Shown one piece after another: positions 21,253-22,724 of a stretch of 22,724 nt of DNA. The number at the start of each line of letters is the position of its first letter. Positions within the stretch are counted from its first letter, which is position 1. Source of the stretch: a virus; IMG/VR virus record IMGVR_UViG_3300034082_001189, positions 1 through 22,724 of that record. The stretch is one strand, 5' to 3'. The notes under the pieces were generated by a model. That model had not been told where the DNA came from, did no database searches, and saw only the letters and a list, made by a program, of their open reading frames with translations. Both the position numbers and the translations under genes were made by a program.

Positions 21253-21978
21253 ATGAAAACACAACTACTATTAGAGTTTGCTAACATAGCGGCAACTACT
21301 TATGACAATCCTAAAACCTCCACTGCCAAGTTCAAAGCATTGGGATATAAAATTATTCAATTCTTTGACATTGACGGAGCACAGGCATACCTGTTGACCA
21401 ATGGCACTATTACTGTGCTGAGTTTTAGAGGCACTGAGGTAACTGAAAAGTCAGATGTATTAGCAGACTTAAAATCTGGTAAAAACATCGAAGCCTGTGG
21501 CGGCAAGGTACACGTTGGCTTCAAAGGTGAGATTAACAAGCTATGGCCCAGTATCACTGCCGCACTAGAAGCTAATCCAGGTAACCTATACGTGACCGGT
21601 CATAGTCTTGGTGCTGCCATGGCCACCATCGCTGCCAGTCGTATACAGGATCGTGTAACAGCATTGGTAACATTTGGCTCGCCGAGAGTGGGTAACAAAG
21701 AGTTTGTTGACAGTGTGGTTGTTGAACACTACAGAGTGCAGAACAACTGTGATGATGTGACCAAAGTTCCTTTTATGTTAATGGGCTTTACACATCACGG
21801 CACACACCGGTACATGAACTTTCATGGAGAGTTTAGAGATCTAACACCGTGGCAACGAGTAAAAGACATGGCTCGCAGTAGACTGAAAGCCAGAGCAAAA
21901 GGTCAAAAGTATATTGGTGTGTTTGATCACATGATGGCCAACTACATTGCCAAATTAGAAAAAGCAGGAGAAGAATAA
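21253..21978 (+). CDS. class 3 lipase (alpha/beta hydrolase)
   Basis: A 241-residue alpha/beta hydrolase of the lipase class 3 family, which cleaves triglycerides or phospholipids. LSFRGTE (56-62) is the oxyanion-side motif, VHVGF (86-90) follows, TGHSLGAA (115-122) contains the nucleophile S118, VTFGSPRVGN is at 139-148, the acid is D167 or D168 in NNCDDVTKVP, and the base lies in the HHGTHRY segment (181-187). There is no signal peptide, so it acts in the cytoplasm or is released with lysis. The DNA looks richer in G+C than surrounding genes by eye. It lies between the endolysin/lipoprotein genes and the holin, suggesting membrane-lipid attack in lysis or entry. Confidence 0.86.
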   Translation: MKTQLLLEFANIAATTYDNPKTSTAKFKALGYKIIQFFDIDGAQAYLLTNGTITVLSFRGTEVTEKSDVLADLKSGKNIEACGGKVHVGFKGEINKLWPSITAALEANPGNLYVTGHSLGAAMATIAASRIQDRVTALVTFGSPRVGNKEFVDSVVVEHYRVQNNCDDVTKVPFMLMGFTHHGTHRYMNFHGEFRDLTPWQRVKDMARSRLKARAKGQKYIGVFDHMMANYIAKLEKAGEE

Positions 21979-21979
21979 A

Positions 21980-22357
21980 ATGGAATTGGAACAAATCAAA
22001 GAAAAGATGAGTGCTGGCGAAGCCAAGGGCGCACTGATCGAAAAGGTAACATTTGCTGTGCTACCCATCATGTTCGCTTGTGTGGTGTACTTGATGAATG
22101 CGCTGAGTAATGCCAATCATCAACTGACAATTCTCGAAAGTAAAATGCAGTTGGTGGTGACATCAGACAACAAACAAGCACCAAACATGGGTGCTGAACT
22201 GGCCTGTGAAAAACTACGCCAAGACTTGATGCAGGCCAACACAGAAGCTGTGAGCCGTGCTGCCGCAAACCGTGCCGTCATTGATACCTTGCAGTTTCGT
22301 GTGGCAGAGTTAGAAAAGTTCAAAGACAGACAATTATACAATGGTGGGAAGAAGTAA
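21980..22357 (+). CDS. single-TM coiled-coil protein in the lysis block
   Basis: A 125-residue protein: polar N-terminus, one TM segment (about 24-42, FAVLPIMFACVVYLMNAL), then a long coiled-coil region (about 46-115, heptads around ELACEKLRQDLMQANTEAV and VAELEKFK). This is also the build of an i-spanin or of a phage membrane scaffold. GGAG precedes ATG 21980, one base after the lipase stop. The G+C appears raised like that of the lipase, so the two may have arrived together. Family not recognised. Confidence 0.68.
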   Translation: MELEQIKEKMSAGEAKGALIEKVTFAVLPIMFACVVYLMNALSNANHQLTILESKMQLVVTSDNKQAPNMGAELACEKLRQDLMQANTEAVSRAAANRAVIDTLQFRVAELEKFKDRQLYNGGKK

Positions 22358-22403
22358 TTAGACCCAGGATGTTGATTTTAATTAAAAAATAGGAGCGAAC
22401 ACT

Positions 22404-22724
22404 ATGTCAGAAGAAGTAAAAAGCGCGAGCGAATCAAAAAAAGAAGATTGGATGAATTCAAAATGGCGTCCAATGATGGGTTGGATGTACATGTTAGTCT
22501 GTACAATGGACATGATTATATTTCCAATCCTATGGAGTCTATTACAAACTACTACAGGTACTCAAATTACACAATGGAATCCTCTAACACTACAAGGTGC
22601 CGGATTATTTCACATTGCAATGGGTGCTGTACTAGGTATTGCGGCATTTGGTCGTACACAAGAAAAACTAGGGGGAGCCAACAATGGCGGAGCACAATTA
22701 CCATCAAGCGGGTTTACAACACCT
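22404..22724 (+). CDS. holin, 3-TM (GTA-type) family, 3'-partial
   Basis: The frame runs from ATG 22404 to the window edge, 107 residues seen and truncated. AGGAG at 22391-22395 is eight bases before the ATG. KWRPMMGWMYMLVC then FPILWSLLQ (about 20-48), and GLFHIAMGAVLGIAAFGRTQEK (about 67-88) are the core of the 3-TM holin family found in T4-like marine phages and gene transfer agents, with two TM segments visible here. It should release the cytoplasmic endolysin (19497-20129). The family call rests on recalled pattern only. Confidence 0.75.
   Translation, partial: MSEEVKSASESKKEDWMNSKWRPMMGWMYMLVCTMDMIIFPILWSLLQTTTGTQITQWNPLTLQGAGLFHIAMGAVLGIAAFGRTQEKLGGANNGGAQLPSSGFTTP

Noticed and set aside
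1-22724. tRNA, rRNA or CRISPR
   Set aside because: I found no cloverleaf with a CCA-ready acceptor stem, no rRNA-like sequence and no repeat-spacer array; intergenic space is very small.

Overview
This window is a piece of a large, AT-rich, T4-like tailed-phage genome (myovirus type). The evidence is the combination of a clamp-loader large subunit (gp44/RFC-like), PhoH, a phage GroES, a MazG-like pyrophosphohydrolase, a short DnaE-like protein, a very large tail protein followed by a tail-fibre-like protein, and a lysis block with a GH19 endolysin, a lipoprotein/coiled-coil spanin-like pair and a start-intact but edge-truncated holin. These gene sets and the wording of several hypothetical proteins resemble T4-like phages of marine and freshwater bacteria (cyanophages, pelagiphages and relatives). 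The lipoproteins and spanin-like pair imply a Gram-negative host. Nothing here names the host: no photosynthesis genes and no tRNAs were seen.

Layout. 1-765: an AbrB/SpoVT-like small protein (possibly cut by the edge) overlapping a cytidylyltransferase-family protein. 780-1890: a UV-damage endonuclease with its own extended -10 promoter and a strong terminator. 1893-2228: one minus-strand gene for a membrane-anchored Ala/Pro/Lys-rich protein. 2270-3922: a SufC-like ATPase and a SufD-like scaffold protein, overlapping by 23 bases. 4032-11997: late structural genes, dominated by a 2277-residue protein with two YHYH-type domains around nine cadherin-like repeats. 12029-13619: a four-gene unit (DnaE-like fragment, unknown protein, GroES, MazG-like). 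13666-16497: an eight-gene unit in which every stop overlaps the next start, ending in the clamp loader. 16578-17366: phoH on the minus strand, convergent with the clamp loader across a bidirectional terminator. 17469-22724: a late-type block with two virion-type proteins, spanin-like pair, endolysin, lipoprotein, membrane proteins, a class 3 lipase and a holin running off the right edge.

Two kinds of promoter can be read. Host sigma70-type promoters (TTGAC-like, 17-18 bp spacer, TATAAT-like) lie so close to the starts at 2395, 12029 and 13666 that the messages should be leaderless. T4-late-like NATAAATA boxes lie at 2270 and 17442, and a weaker one at 3973. This suggests early or middle expression of the Suf, chaperone and replication genes and late expression of the tail and lysis genes.

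The most unusual content is the phage-borne SufC/SufD pair, the recurrent leaderless architecture (one case with its -35 inside a terminator hairpin), the YHYH/cadherin tail giant, a lipase inside the lysis block, and an overlap at 17974-18035 where a +1 frameshift at a C6 run would fuse two conserved phage proteins.
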